64,000 nucleotides of DNA from an uncultured delta proteobacterium (GCA_947259215.1 CAMYLJ010000020.1:1-64000); one strand, 5' to 3'; positions 49,294 through 58,552 are shown, counted from the stretch's first letter. The notes: generated from the letters alone by a model not told the origin. A program made the numbers and translations.

Positions 49294-50334
49294 CTAGCCG
49301 AGGCCGAGACGCTCGAGATCGTCCTCGGAGAGGCCGAGATAGTGGCCGATCTCGTGCTTCACGGTGACCTGGATCTGCTCCACCAGATCCTCCTCGCTGC
49401 GGCAGACCTTCTCCAGGTTCTTCCGGTAGAGGATCACCCGGTCCACGTCGGGGTTCGGATGCGTGACGCTGGCCTCGGTCCGGGGCACGCCGATGAAGAT
49501 CCCCAGGATCTGGGGCGAGACGTTCTCCTCGTCCACCAGCTCCGGCCTGGGGAAGTCCTCCATCAGCACCGGCACGTCCTGGACGTAGTCGCGGATGGAG
49601 CGCGGCAGGTCGGCGATGGCCGCGGCGGCAGCGCGCTCGAAGGCATCGGCGTCCATCTCGGCGGGAAGCGGGTAGTGGTCCGGGTCGAGGGCGTCCGCAC
49701 GCTCGAAGCAGCGCCGCACCTCGACCGGATCGCCGTCCGAGCGCTCCAGCACCAGCCCCAGGTGGTAGACCGCGTGGCTCGACTCCGGGTCCATGGCGAC
49801 GGAACGCTCCAGCGGACGCTGGGCGTTCTCGAAGCGGCCCATCTCGAACAGGATCTGGCCCTCGAAGGCGCGGTAGATGGCCTGCTCGCCGCCGGCCTTC
49901 AGGGCCCGGCGCACCAGGAACAGGGCGCCCTCCAGGTCGTCCAGGTAGAAGAGGGCCTTCGACTTCAGGTAGTGGATCTCGGCCTCGGTGGGCCGGTCCG
50001 GGCGCGGCAGCTCCTCGCCGCCCGCCAGCAGCTCGTCGCAGTGGCGGAGCGCCTGCTCGTGCTCGCCGAAATCCTCCACCAGCAGCTCGGCCCGGTTCAG
50101 GTGGGCGGTCAGGAACTTCGGGTCCGCCGCCAGCGCCTGCTCGAACTCGAACAGCGCCTCCTCCACCTTGCCCTCGTCCCACAGGATCTCGCCGCGGCCG
50201 TTGTGGGCCTCGGCGCCCGCCGGATGGGACTGGAGCGCCTTGTCCAGGTACACCAGCGCCTCGTCCGTCCGCCCGTGGTGGGCGGCGTCCATGGCCCGGT
50301 CCAGCCAGTCCCAGTACTGATCGTTGTCACGCAT
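49294..50334 (-). CDS. TPR protein with C-terminal minimal metallopeptidase domain
   Basis: 346 residues. Six to seven tetratricopeptide repeats (about 1-230) are followed by a compact zincin domain with VTKHEIGH-type motif VKHEIGHYLGLSEDDLE; HEIGH is the zinc-binding HExxH and the downstream Glu/Asp could be third ligand. Such minimal metalloproteases are common as stand-alone proteins of about 120 residues; here the TPR array presumably selects the target. No signal peptide. Confidence 0.85.
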   Translation of the reverse strand: MRDNDQYWDWLDRAMDAAHHGRTDEALVYLDKALQSHPAGAEAHNGRGEILWDEGKVEEALFEFEQALAADPKFLTAHLNRAELLVEDFGEHEQALRHCDELLAGGEELPRPDRPTEAEIHYLKSKALFYLDDLEGALFLVRRALKAGGEQAIYRAFEGQILFEMGRFENAQRPLERSVAMDPESSHAVYHLGLVLERSDGDPVEVRRCFERADALDPDHYPLPAEMDADAFERAAAAAIADLPRSIRDYVQDVPVLMEDFPRPELVDEENVSPQILGIFIGVPRTEASVTHPNPDVDRVILYRKNLEKVCRSEEDLVEQIQVTVKHEIGHYLGLSEDDLERLGLG

Positions 50335-50544
50335 CGGGTCGCAGCTCAGGGGGCCCGACAGGGTGAACGCGGGCCGCGGAATCAGAGCGAGGATAGCAGA
50401 AGCCGGTTACACATTTAGGTGTCTAGCCTCGACGGAACAAGCCCCTAACTAGCTGGAATTGAACAACAAAACACAGTTTTGCCAGAGACTGGGCCCCGCG
50501 GGGTTCGGATCCGCGGGACGCGAGGAAGAGCCCGGCCGGCGCGC
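50335..50544. other. AT-rich intergenic region with two hairpins
   Basis: 210 bp gap between two minus-strand genes; 50395-50485 is strikingly AT-rich for this chromosome. Hairpin CAAAAC/GTTTTG (50467-50472 with 50476-50481). Hairpin CCCGCGG/CCGCGGG (50495-50501 with 50511-50517). Possibly a terminator for the zinc-ribbon gene plus a promoter for the TPR-peptidase gene, or a small RNA. No ORF and no tRNA, tmRNA or RNase P RNA signature that holds on one strand. Confidence 0.5.
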
Positions 50545-51282
50545 CTATTCGGCGGAGACCGGGACGGCTTCGCCGGACAGCATTGCCTTGTGGATGAGGA
50601 TGCGTCGGCAGCTCCCGCAGACCTCGATGGTCTTGCCGGAGATCAGGTTCACGAAGGCCTGCGGCGGGATGCCCACCCGACAGCCCGAGCAGAGCTCCGT
50701 CGAGACGACGGCGACGCCGGGGCGTCGGCGCTCCACCACCTTCTGGTACGTCCGGAGGAGATCCGGCGGCAGCTTGGCGGCAGCCTCGTCCCGGGCCACG
50801 GTCAGCCGCGCCTGCTCGCCGGTCAGCTCCTGCTCCCGGGCGTCGAGGCGCTTTCTGAGGACGTCCACCCGCGCACCCACCTCCCGAGCCTTGTCCTCGG
50901 CGGCCGAGAGGGCCTCACGGGCCTCGTCCACGCGTTCCATGGCCTCCAGGATCGCGGTCTCCAGATCCCCCTCGGACTGCTTCAGACCGTCGATCTCGGC
51001 CAGCAGGGCCGTGTACTCCTCGTTGGTCTTCACGACCGCCGTCTTGCCCTCGCGGTCCTTGCGGCGCTCCTCGGTGCTGGCCAGCTCGCTCTCCTGCTCG
51101 CGGCGGGCCAGCTCCACCTCCTCGACCCGGGTGCGGGCGGCGGCCAGCGTCTCCTCGGCCTTGGCGCGGTCGGCATCGGCGGCCTGGCGCAGCCCCGGAA
51201 GGCCCGACACCTCGGCCTCGACGCCCGCCAGCTCGTCGTCCACCTGCTGGAGGGCCACGAGCTGTCGCAGGGTGTCGCGCAA
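50545..51282 (-). CDS. Coiled-coil protein with C4-type zinc ribbon (zf-RING_7, DUF164)
   Basis: 245 residues. A long antiparallel coiled coil (about 15-170; for example ARTRVEEVELARREQESELA) is followed by a zinc ribbon with CSGCRVGIPPQ and CGSCRRIL. Family proteins (such as HP0958 relatives) bind RNA or assist flagellar/translation processes in some bacteria; role unknown here. The start is TTG 51282 with GAGG upstream; TACCCT (51315-51320, minus) suits the leader. Confidence 0.88.
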   Translation of the reverse strand: MRDTLRQLVALQQVDDELAGVEAEVSGLPGLRQAADADRAKAEETLAAARTRVEEVELARREQESELASTEERRKDREGKTAVVKTNEEYTALLAEIDGLKQSEGDLETAILEAMERVDEAREALSAAEDKAREVGARVDVLRKRLDAREQELTGEQARLTVARDEAAAKLPPDLLRTYQKVVERRRPGVAVVSTELCSGCRVGIPPQAFVNLISGKTIEVCGSCRRILIHKAMLSGEAVPVSAE

Positions 51283-51381
51283 GGGAGGGACCTCGGAGGT
51301 AAAAGGCGAGCGGGAGGGTAGCGCGCGCCCGGGCCGGCGCGCGGGGTATCCTCTGGCTCGGGGGAGCCAGCAGGAGGCCCG

Positions 51382-51774
51382 ATGGCAGGCATGGAATGGG
51401 TGGCGGTCGTGACGCTTCTCGTGCTGGCGGAGTACCTGTACTTCGCCATGCAGGCAGGGATGTCCCGGGGCCGCTACGAGGTGCCGGCACCCGCCACGAC
51501 GGGCAATGAAACCTTCGAGCGGGTCTTCCGGGTCCAGGCCAACATGCTGGAGCAGCTGATCGCCTTCCTGCCCTCGCTCTGGCTGTTTGCGTACTACGTG
51601 CACCCGGGCGTCGCCGCGCTCCTCGGGCTGGTCTTCGGGGTCGGACGCTTCCTCTACGGACGCGGCTACGTCGAGAGCCCGGAGAAGCGCGGGCCCGGCT
51701 TCCTCACGAGCTTCGCCGCCACGCTGGTCCTGCTGCTGGGCGGCCTCTGCGGAGCGGTGATTCGGGCCCTGTGA
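51382..51774 (+). CDS. MAPEG family membrane protein
   Basis: 130 residues, four transmembrane helices. Family segment ERVFRVQANMLEQLIAFLPSLW and FGVGRFLYGRGYV match MAPEG (membrane-associated eicosanoid/glutathione metabolism) proteins. Glutathione-dependent activity is possible but unproven. GGAGG before ATG. Stop overlaps the next start as GTGA. Confidence 0.9.
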   Translation: MAGMEWVAVVTLLVLAEYLYFAMQAGMSRGRYEVPAPATTGNETFERVFRVQANMLEQLIAFLPSLWLFAYYVHPGVAALLGLVFGVGRFLYGRGYVESPEKRGPGFLTSFAATLVLLLGGLCGAVIRAL

Positions 51775-53159
51775 GCGAGCCCCAGCTGTCTCCGCTCGAG
51801 CGCTTCCTGCGCATCTTCACGGACGTGCGTCCGGGCGAGGGCCCCACCGCGCTCGTGCTCTTCGCCAACGTCTTCCTGGTGCTCTGCGCCTACTACCTGG
51901 TGAAGCCGCTGCGCGAGGGCTGGATCTCCATCTCGGACGTGGGCGACCTCAGCAAGATGGAGGTGAAGGCCTACTCCGCCTTCGGGCAGAGCCTGCTGCT
52001 CGTCCCGATCGTGCAGTGGTACGGCAAGCTTTCGGCGCGTGTCCCGCGCGCGCGGCTGATCGCAGGCGCCACCCTTTTCTGCATGACGAACCTGGTGGCC
52101 TTCTGGTTCCTGCAGCCGGACTTCTTCTTCGAACACCTGCCGGGGACGGGCGTCGTCTTCTACCTCTGGGTGGGGATGTTCGGGGTCTTCGTGGTGGCCC
52201 AGTTCTGGGCCTTCGCGGCGGACCTCTACAGCGACGGGCCTGGCAAGCGCCTGATTCCGCTGATCGCGATCGGCGCCACCGCCGGCGCGGCCGCCGGCTC
52301 CTCGCTGACCGGCGTGCTGGTGGAGTCTGAAGAACTGGTGAAGCGTTCGTTGCTGCTGGTTGCGATCGTGCCGCTCGGCGCTTCTATAGGACTCACGTGG
52401 TGGGCGGACCGGCGCGGCCCCCTGGGGCAGGGATCTCCCCCGCGCGCGCCGACTCCCCCGGACGACCCCGGGCGCCGCAGCGGGGCCATCCGGCTGGTCA
52501 TCGCCAGCAGCTACCTGCTGCCGGTGGCGCTGATCACGTTGCTGATGAACTGGGTGAACACCAACGGAGAGAACGTGCTCTTCCGCGTGGTCCAGGAATC
52601 GCTGTCGCAGCAGGCCGCGGGCCTCGGCATCGCCGATCCGGAGGCGCTCGACCGCTTCCGACAGGACGGAACGACGGCCTTTTACGGCAACTTCTTCCTA
52701 TGGGTGAACGCGATCGCATTGCTGCTCCAGGCCCTCGTGGCATCGCGTCTGTTGAAGTATGGGGGCTTCGGCGCGATCCTCATGCTGATGCCGGCGATCG
52801 CCCTCCTGGGCTACGCCGTGATGGCCCTGCTGCCCGTCCTGGCCGTGATCAAGGTGATGAAGATCGCCGAGAATTCGACCGATTACTCGATCAACAACAC
52901 GGCCCGGCACGTGCTCTGGCTACCGGTCTCCGCGGAGACCACATACAAGGGGAAGCCCACCGTGGACACCCTGTTCGCACGCCTCGGCGACTTCTTCGCC
53001 GCCCTGACGGTGGCGGTGGGCGTGCAGGTGCTGGCGCTGTCGACGGGCGGCTTCCTGGCCTTCACGGTCGCGCTCGTGGTCGCGTGGATGGTGCTCGGTG
53101 TGAATGTGGTGCGCGAGAACCTCCGCCTCACCCAGGAGGCAGAGCCCGATGCGGCGTAG
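51771..53159 (+). CDS. NTP/NDP antiporter-like (ADP/ATP translocase or MFS type) membrane protein
   Basis: 462 residues, about 11-12 transmembrane helices. YYLVKPLREGWI at the N-terminus and KIAENSTDYSINNTARHVLW plus PVSAETTYKGKPTVDTLFAR near 360-400 are hallmarks of the bacterial nucleotide-transporter (Npt/NTT-like) group seen in many free-living bacteria. The true substrate in such bacteria is not established. GTG start overlaps the MAPEG stop; its own end overlaps the next gene by 11 bp. First half of the locus described in the findings. Confidence 0.85.
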   Translation: MSEPQLSPLERFLRIFTDVRPGEGPTALVLFANVFLVLCAYYLVKPLREGWISISDVGDLSKMEVKAYSAFGQSLLLVPIVQWYGKLSARVPRARLIAGATLFCMTNLVAFWFLQPDFFFEHLPGTGVVFYLWVGMFGVFVVAQFWAFAADLYSDGPGKRLIPLIAIGATAGAAAGSSLTGVLVESEELVKRSLLLVAIVPLGASIGLTWWADRRGPLGQGSPPRAPTPPDDPGRRSGAIRLVIASSYLLPVALITLLMNWVNTNGENVLFRVVQESLSQQAAGLGIADPEALDRFRQDGTTAFYGNFFLWVNAIALLLQALVASRLLKYGGFGAILMLMPAIALLGYAVMALLPVLAVIKVMKIAENSTDYSINNTARHVLWLPVSAETTYKGKPTVDTLFARLGDFFAALTVAVGVQVLALSTGGFLAFTVALVVAWMVLGVNVVRENLRLTQEAEPDAA

Positions 53160-54171
53160 CGCGGCCCTGCTCGCGGCCTTGGCGCTCTGCCTGCCTGTCC
53201 TGTCCGCCCGCGCGGATGACGTGGACGGCAAAGACGGGCCCAAGCTGCGCCAGCGGCGTCCTCCCCGGACCCGCGTGGCCCCGATCTTCGAAGACCCGGT
53301 GCTCCAGCGCATGTGGGACCTGGACCGGATCGCGCCCTTCGAGGACAAGGCCCCGCTCTGGAGCTACGCGGACCGCGGTCTCGAAGCGGAGGTGCTCGGC
53401 GCCCTGCGCGAGCTGAAGCTGCTGGACGCCGTGCGCCGCAAGAAGCTGGCGGTGGTGCTGGTGGAGATCTCGGACGTCGAGCGCCCGAGGGTCGCCAACA
53501 TCAACGGCGACGTGATGCTCTACGCCGCAAGCCTGCCCAAGATCGCCATCCTGCTCGGCGCCTTCGAGAAGATCGCCGAGGGCAAGCTCCGCCTGGACGC
53601 CGAGACCGAGCGCCAGCTCGAGGACATGATCCGCGTGTCCTCGAACACGGCCGCCACCGCCATGGCCCGCAAGGTGGGCAAGCGGTACATCGCCCGCACC
53701 ATGCTCTCGCCGCGCTACCGCCTCTACGACCCCGAGCACAACGGCGGCCTCTGGGTGGGGAAGGACTACGCCAAGAAGGGCCTGTGGAAGCGCGACCCGC
53801 TCCACAACCTCTCCCACGGCGCCACGGCCATGCAGGTGGCGCGCTACTACTACCTGCTGCAGACCGGGAACCTGGTCACGCCCGCGTACTCCCGGAAGAT
53901 GAAGCAGATCCTCTCCAAGCCGGCGATCCAACACAAGTTCGTGAGCGGGCTCAACATGGTGAACCCGGCGGCGCTGCTCTTCCGCAAGTCCGGAAGCTGG
54001 CGCACCTTCCACTCGGACAGCGTGCTGGTGGAGCGCGATGGACGCGCCTACATCGCCGTGGCGCTGGCCGACAGCCCGGACGCCAAGCGCTGGCTCGGGC
54101 CCATCATCGTGTCCCTGGACTCCATCGTGTTCGGGAAGTCCTGGCTCCACGGCCTGGCCGGCGTGAACTAG
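53149..54171 (+). CDS. Exported class A beta-lactamase-fold serine hydrolase (A)
   Basis: 340 residues, signal peptide of about 22 residues. The three active-site motifs of the penicillin-recognising fold are visible: SxxK at Ser128-Lys131 (ASLPK), SxN as SSN 164-166, and KSG 280-282. The usual Glu166 omega-loop motif is not evident, so it may be a peptidase/esterase or non-catalytic binder rather than a beta-lactamase. Overlaps the transporter gene end by 11 bp (GGAGG upstream), so the two are coupled. Convergent with its paralogue through CTAG at 54168-54171. Confidence 0.87.
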   Translation: MRRSAALLAALALCLPVLSARADDVDGKDGPKLRQRRPPRTRVAPIFEDPVLQRMWDLDRIAPFEDKAPLWSYADRGLEAEVLGALRELKLLDAVRRKKLAVVLVEISDVERPRVANINGDVMLYAASLPKIAILLGAFEKIAEGKLRLDAETERQLEDMIRVSSNTAATAMARKVGKRYIARTMLSPRYRLYDPEHNGGLWVGKDYAKKGLWKRDPLHNLSHGATAMQVARYYYLLQTGNLVTPAYSRKMKQILSKPAIQHKFVSGLNMVNPAALLFRKSGSWRTFHSDSVLVERDGRAYIAVALADSPDAKRWLGPIIVSLDSIVFGKSWLHGLAGVN

Positions 54172-55541
54172 GAGCCCGTCGGCTCCGGGAACTCGTCCGG
54201 CGACGCGTCCGGGATCGGCCGCGCCGGGACGTTCGACCAGGGGAGGACCTCCTCCGGCGGCGGCGGATGCGCGACCTCCCACGCCTCCAGGCGATCGATC
54301 AGGATCCGCTGCACCTCCGCACCGACGTCGCGGTGGAGCTCCGCCGAGTTCTTGCGCAGCACGTTGGAAAGCATGACGGCGATGTAGTCGAGCTTCTTGT
54401 GGGTCTCGACGCCCTCCACCACCGCGATGGAGTTCATGTAGTTCATGCGGTTGCCGAGGTACTTGCCGCACTCGAAGCCCTTCTCCGGCTTGCAGCCGTA
54501 GAGCGAGCCCGACTTGAAGTAGACCGCGAAGTCGTAGAGCGCGCGCGAGGACGCGTAGCGGATGCGTCCGTCGGTCAGGTAGAGCAGCCGCTTGATCTCC
54601 AGGCTCGACCACACGTCCACGAGCTTGCCCTGCTCCATGAACAGCAGGTAACGCATCAGCTCGCCCGCCGTGGAGACGCTGTTGGTGCCGGGCACGCGCC
54701 CCTTGCCGGTGCGGGTAAAGAAGCTCCCCTGGCGCAGCTTCTCCGGGTCGAGGCCGTTGCGCGCGATCGGCTCGATCATGGCCTCGCGGTAGAGCTTGCC
54801 GAGCTGGCTCTTCGGGGTGTTCTTCAGGAAGGCGTCCGCTTCTTCCCGAGGCACCGGGTAGCGCGTACCGAAGTGCTTGAGCAGCAGCAGCTCGGACTGG
54901 AGCTTCCCGGCCGCGGCGTTGGAGCTGGCGGAGGCCATCCAGTCGAGCCAGGTGTACAGGTTGGCGGCGTCGCCGATCGCGATGGGCCGCTTCTCGTAGG
55001 CCGGCTCGCCGGGCGTCCAGAAGGGGACGTCGTGGCTGTCGAACTTGATCCAGTCGTCCGCCACCACCCGCGTGTCCCGCAGGATGCGGTGGCGGGCGTC
55101 CTTGTCCTCGGGGTAGACGTCGGCCAGGGCCTGGAACCAACCCAGCAGCACCAGGATCTTCCCGACGCTCCCCGGGTTCTGGACCTTGTCCGGGTTGTGG
55201 AGCACCAGGCGCGGCTCGCCGTCGATGGAGATGTCGAGGACGACGAGGCCGTAGTCGTCGGCGTCCTCCCCCAGCATCGCGACCACCCGCTCGGTCAACT
55301 CCGGATCGGGCTCGGGCAGCACGAAGTCGTGCTGGTCCAGCAGGCGCAGCGTCACCTCCTTCAGGTAGAGCTGACCGCCCCAGGGCAGGATGCGGCCCTG
55401 CATCTCGCCTTCCTGCACCAGGCGGTAGGCCTCGAGCCGCGGGATCCCGGTCTGCGGGTAGGCGTCGATCGGGTAGGCGCCGGCGCTAGCGGCCAGCAAC
55501 GCGGCAGCGCAGAGCAGGGCGAGGCGCGCGGCTCTCATCAC
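54168..55541 (-). CDS. Exported class A beta-lactamase-fold serine hydrolase (B)
   Basis: 457 residues (GTG 55541; ATG at 55538 equally possible). Signal peptide. Active-site motifs: Ser125-Lys128 (PGSVGK), SSN 206-208 and KSG starting at Lys343 (YFKSGSL). The same three-motif layout as the convergent neighbour but a longer insert between motifs 2 and 3 and an acidic N-terminal region. Start overlaps the stop of the dikinase-like gene, so it is translated with it. Function unknown; paralogous to 53149-54171 in fold. Confidence 0.86.
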   Translation of the reverse strand: MMRAARLALLCAAALLAASAGAYPIDAYPQTGIPRLEAYRLVQEGEMQGRILPWGGQLYLKEVTLRLLDQHDFVLPEPDPELTERVVAMLGEDADDYGLVVLDISIDGEPRLVLHNPDKVQNPGSVGKILVLLGWFQALADVYPEDKDARHRILRDTRVVADDWIKFDSHDVPFWTPGEPAYEKRPIAIGDAANLYTWLDWMASASSNAAAGKLQSELLLLKHFGTRYPVPREEADAFLKNTPKSQLGKLYREAMIEPIARNGLDPEKLRQGSFFTRTGKGRVPGTNSVSTAGELMRYLLFMEQGKLVDVWSSLEIKRLLYLTDGRIRYASSRALYDFAVYFKSGSLYGCKPEKGFECGKYLGNRMNYMNSIAVVEGVETHKKLDYIAVMLSNVLRKNSAELHRDVGAEVQRILIDRLEAWEVAHPPPPEEVLPWSNVPARPIPDASPDEFPEPTGS

Positions 55542-58495
55542 TCCACCTCCTTGGGGACGCCGTTCAGGTCCACCCAGTTGCTCCCGCGGTCGCCGAGGCG
55601 GGCGTCCAGGGAGAGCAGGTACTCGTTTCGCTGGGCGCTCTTGCTCTCGACGAAGGGCCGCAGCTGGAGCAGCGCCAGCTTGCCGCCCTTGAACGCGAAC
55701 TCCACGTCCGCCGGCTTCGGCGGGCCCGCCTCCTCGCGCAGCGACGGGAACTGGTCGGGCGCGGTCTTCGCGAAGGCCACCAGCTGCTGGATCTCACCCG
55801 GCCGGAGCACCTGCTGGGTGCCGCTCGCGGGCACGTGGTCGACGCCCCCGGCCAGGGTGACGATCGCCTTGTCGGGCGCCGTGGCCTGGGCCAGGAAGCG
55901 GGTCTCGGAGCCATCGGCGCGCACCAGGAGCGACTCGGTGGCCTGCCCCTCCACGGCCCCGCCGACGCCCTCGGAGACCGCGATGGAGAGCCAGTTGGGA
56001 TCGCCCGTGTCCACGTCGGCCGTGACCATCACGCCCGACTTCTCCGCCGGGAAGGCAAGCTGCACCACCACGGCGGGGAAGACGTACTCCGGGCCCTCCA
56101 TGTTGTTCTGGCGCCAGCTGTAGGCGCGCTCGGTGAAGGGCGAGGCCCAGACCTGGCGCACGGCGCGCTTGATCTCGTCCTTGCCCACCACGTTCGGCAG
56201 GGTCAGGTTGAGACCCGCGCCGGTGAAGCCGGCCAGGTCCTCCACGTTGGTGTCGCTGCGCACGAAGACGCCGTAGGTCCCGTCGGCGCCGAAGGTCTCG
56301 TCGAGGGCACGCGAGAGCTCGGCGTCGAAGTCCGGCGGGAAGCCGGTGGTCTCGATCCAGCTGCGCAGGCGGGTGAGGAACTCCCGCACCGCCTTTTCCT
56401 GCGCCTCGGACTGCCCGTCCAGCGCGGCGATGGCCGCGTAGCGCGCGCGCATCCAGTCCCAGACCGACGGGCCGCCGGGCTCGAGCGGGCGATCGAGCTG
56501 CTTGCGGAAGACGCCGAAGGGGATCACGAAGCCCGGCGGCACCGCGGCGCCGAAGTGGTGCTTCAGCTCGCCCAGGTTGGCGCCCTTCGGACCGGAGAGG
56601 CGCCCCGAGTCCGCGGCGCGGAGCGTCGTCAGCGGCACCACGTGCACCTCGGAAAGGTCGAGCTTCACCAGGTCCGGGCGGATCACCACGTCGCCGGCCG
56701 CGGCCGCGCCCCCGCCGCGCGGTCCGAAGACGGCGTCCCAGGAGGGTCCGTCCTCCGCCAGCTGCACCACCCCGCCCGGGCTCACCGCCAGCACCGCGGG
56801 CTGGCCGATGCGCTGTTTCACCGCGGGCAGCGCCAGCTCACCCACCACGACGTTCGGGATGCCGAGGTTGCGGGCCAGGAGCTGCACGTGGGAGAGGGAG
56901 CTGCCCTCGCCCAAGGTCAGGATGCCGGCCACGGGCGGCAGCTCTGCCACGGTCTCGGGCAGCAGGTAGATGCCGTCGCGCCGCAGGCCGTGGAGCTCGC
57001 CGTCGGGGGCCAACAGCGCGCCCCGGGCCAGGCCCGGGTTCAGCGCCCGCAGGCCCGCGCCGCGGGTCACGCCGAAGAGCTGGTGCTCGATCCCGCCCAC
57101 GCGGTTGGCGTCGTTTCCCAGGTCGTCGACGATGGCGCTGTAGAAGAGCAGCGGGCTCCCGCGCACGCGGAACTGCGGGTAGAGCCGGGCCTCCGGGTCG
57201 AGGACGGCGAAGCGCTCCACCTGCGGCGCGAAGTTGAACTCGATCCAGCGCCCGGCCCACTCCGGGACCCGCGCCAGGTAGCGGACCTCTTCGCGCCAGA
57301 CGTCCACGGTGAGGGGCGCGGCGGCTTCGATCCGCGCCACGCTGGAGCGCACGCCCTGGACGCCGCGCTCCGAGACGAGACCCGTCCCGTAGAGCGCCTC
57401 GATGGCGCGCTCGACCCAGAAGAGGCGCTCGAGGCGGGTCGCCTTCGCGAGCTCCGGCAGCAGGGCGTTGCCCGCGGCGTAGGCCTCGTCCTCCAGCACC
57501 AGGCTCGCCTCGAGCAGCGAGCGCCGGCCGGCGGGCGTCGTCGACTCCTTGTCGAAGAGGTCGCGGTAGTAGGCCAGGTAGCGGGCCGCCAGCACGAAGC
57601 GGTCGCCCGTGGATTCCGCCGCGCGCAGCTTCTCGGCGTGGCGCACCAGCATGGCGCCGACGCGCTCGTCCGCACTCGCCTCGCCGATGGCGGTCAGCGC
57701 GTCTGCCGCGCCGCGCCCGGCGTAGAGTCGGTCGATGGCCGCGGCCAGCTCCTCGTACAGCGGCCGTGCGGCATCGCGGCCCTTCTCCGCGTCGTACGCG
57801 CGCACGCGCGCCGCGTCCTCGGCGTCGGGTGAATTGTGGATCTTCGCGCGCAGGGCGTTGAAGCCCGGGTCCTCTACGGCCACGTCGATCGCGAGCTGGC
57901 GCACCGCCGCGGCGCTGGTGGCGTCGGTCGTGCGCGGGAGCAGCCGCAGGGACTCGCGCGCGAGGAAGTAGCGCGCGGGGTCGAGCCACTCCGGGTCGGC
58001 GAGGATGGCGTCGACGATCCGGGCCGCGCCCGCCTCCTCGTCTTCGATCTGCAGGGCGCCGCGGTAACGGAGGGCGCCGTGGAAGATCCAGCCCTGGTCC
58101 ACGCCCATCATGAAGCGCTCCAGCAGGATCTGGCGCAGGCCGTCGAGATCCGGCGAACCACCGCGGAACGTGTCGCCCGAGAGGTCGGCGAGGACGTTGC
58201 CCACCCGGTAGCCGCCATCCCGCAACGCCACGGTGCGCGCGTTCCACTCGCCGTGCTGGATGCCCCCGCCGCGCTTCTCGCACGGATAGGGCTTCGGCGG
58301 GTGGACGGTACCGTCGGCGCAGAACCAGCGGATGCGCTCGAAGGGGCCCTTGGGCGAACCCTTCATCTCCACGATCCAGCTGCGCAGGGTGGCCTCGTCC
58401 GGTAGCGCCGCCGCGGCCGGGGCCGCGAGCGCGAAGACCGCGAACCATGACAGAAGGGTGGGGAGGCGTGAAGCCTGACGTCTGGGGGGCGACAT
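55538..58495 (-). CDS. Exported pyruvate phosphate dikinase/PEP synthase-like protein
   Basis: 985 residues. Signal peptide (LSWFAVFALAAPAAA), an N-terminal helical region without recognised domain (36 to about 480), a phosphohistidine swivel domain with His536 (GSSLSHVQLLARNLGIPNVV), then a C-terminal PPDK ATP-grasp domain from about 632 (GPKGANLGELKHHF; FVRSDTNVEDLAGFTGAG; ending LLQLRPF). The swivel-before-ATP-grasp order is that of glucan water dikinases, not PEP synthase, and no pyruvate/PEP TIM barrel is present. An exported ATP-using dikinase is unexpected. TATGCT (58505-58510, minus) ends 9 nt before ATG. Confidence 0.85.
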   Translation of the reverse strand: MSPPRRQASRLPTLLSWFAVFALAAPAAAALPDEATLRSWIVEMKGSPKGPFERIRWFCADGTVHPPKPYPCEKRGGGIQHGEWNARTVALRDGGYRVGNVLADLSGDTFRGGSPDLDGLRQILLERFMMGVDQGWIFHGALRYRGALQIEDEEAGAARIVDAILADPEWLDPARYFLARESLRLLPRTTDATSAAAVRQLAIDVAVEDPGFNALRAKIHNSPDAEDAARVRAYDAEKGRDAARPLYEELAAAIDRLYAGRGAADALTAIGEASADERVGAMLVRHAEKLRAAESTGDRFVLAARYLAYYRDLFDKESTTPAGRRSLLEASLVLEDEAYAAGNALLPELAKATRLERLFWVERAIEALYGTGLVSERGVQGVRSSVARIEAAAPLTVDVWREEVRYLARVPEWAGRWIEFNFAPQVERFAVLDPEARLYPQFRVRGSPLLFYSAIVDDLGNDANRVGGIEHQLFGVTRGAGLRALNPGLARGALLAPDGELHGLRRDGIYLLPETVAELPPVAGILTLGEGSSLSHVQLLARNLGIPNVVVGELALPAVKQRIGQPAVLAVSPGGVVQLAEDGPSWDAVFGPRGGGAAAAGDVVIRPDLVKLDLSEVHVVPLTTLRAADSGRLSGPKGANLGELKHHFGAAVPPGFVIPFGVFRKQLDRPLEPGGPSVWDWMRARYAAIAALDGQSEAQEKAVREFLTRLRSWIETTGFPPDFDAELSRALDETFGADGTYGVFVRSDTNVEDLAGFTGAGLNLTLPNVVGKDEIKRAVRQVWASPFTERAYSWRQNNMEGPEYVFPAVVVQLAFPAEKSGVMVTADVDTGDPNWLSIAVSEGVGGAVEGQATESLLVRADGSETRFLAQATAPDKAIVTLAGGVDHVPASGTQQVLRPGEIQQLVAFAKTAPDQFPSLREEAGPPKPADVEFAFKGGKLALLQLRPFVESKSAQRNEYLLSLDARLGDRGSNWVDLNGVPKEVE

Positions 58496-58504
58496 AGGGG
58501 GCAG

Positions 58505-58543
58505 AGCATACCCCAGGGTTCGCAGCTGTCGGGGTGGTATGGT
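58505..58543. promoter_or_regulatory. Divergent leaderless-type promoter pair
   Basis: Minus TATGCT (58505-58510) ends 9 nt before the dikinase-like ATG (58495). Plus TATGGT (58538-58543) ends 9 nt before the transporter-fusion ATG (58553). No Shine-Dalgarno on either side. The two genes are thus launched from a 57-bp gap. Confidence 0.5.
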
Positions 58544-58552
58544 GGCCCCGGC

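Noticed and set aside
50490-50520. tRNA T-arm-like sequence GGTTCGGATCC
   Set aside because: The flanking 7-bp stem is a simple hairpin; no acceptor, D or anticodon arms can be drawn around it.
50400-50545. RNase P RNA-like phrases (GAGGAAGAG and ACCGGCTTCTG)
   Set aside because: They are on opposite strands and the gap is too short for rnpB.
53149-55541. Beta-lactamase assignment for the two serine hydrolases
   Set aside because: The SxxK, SxN and KSG motifs are shared with peptidases and esterases, and I see no omega-loop Glu motif; antibiotic resistance is not supported.
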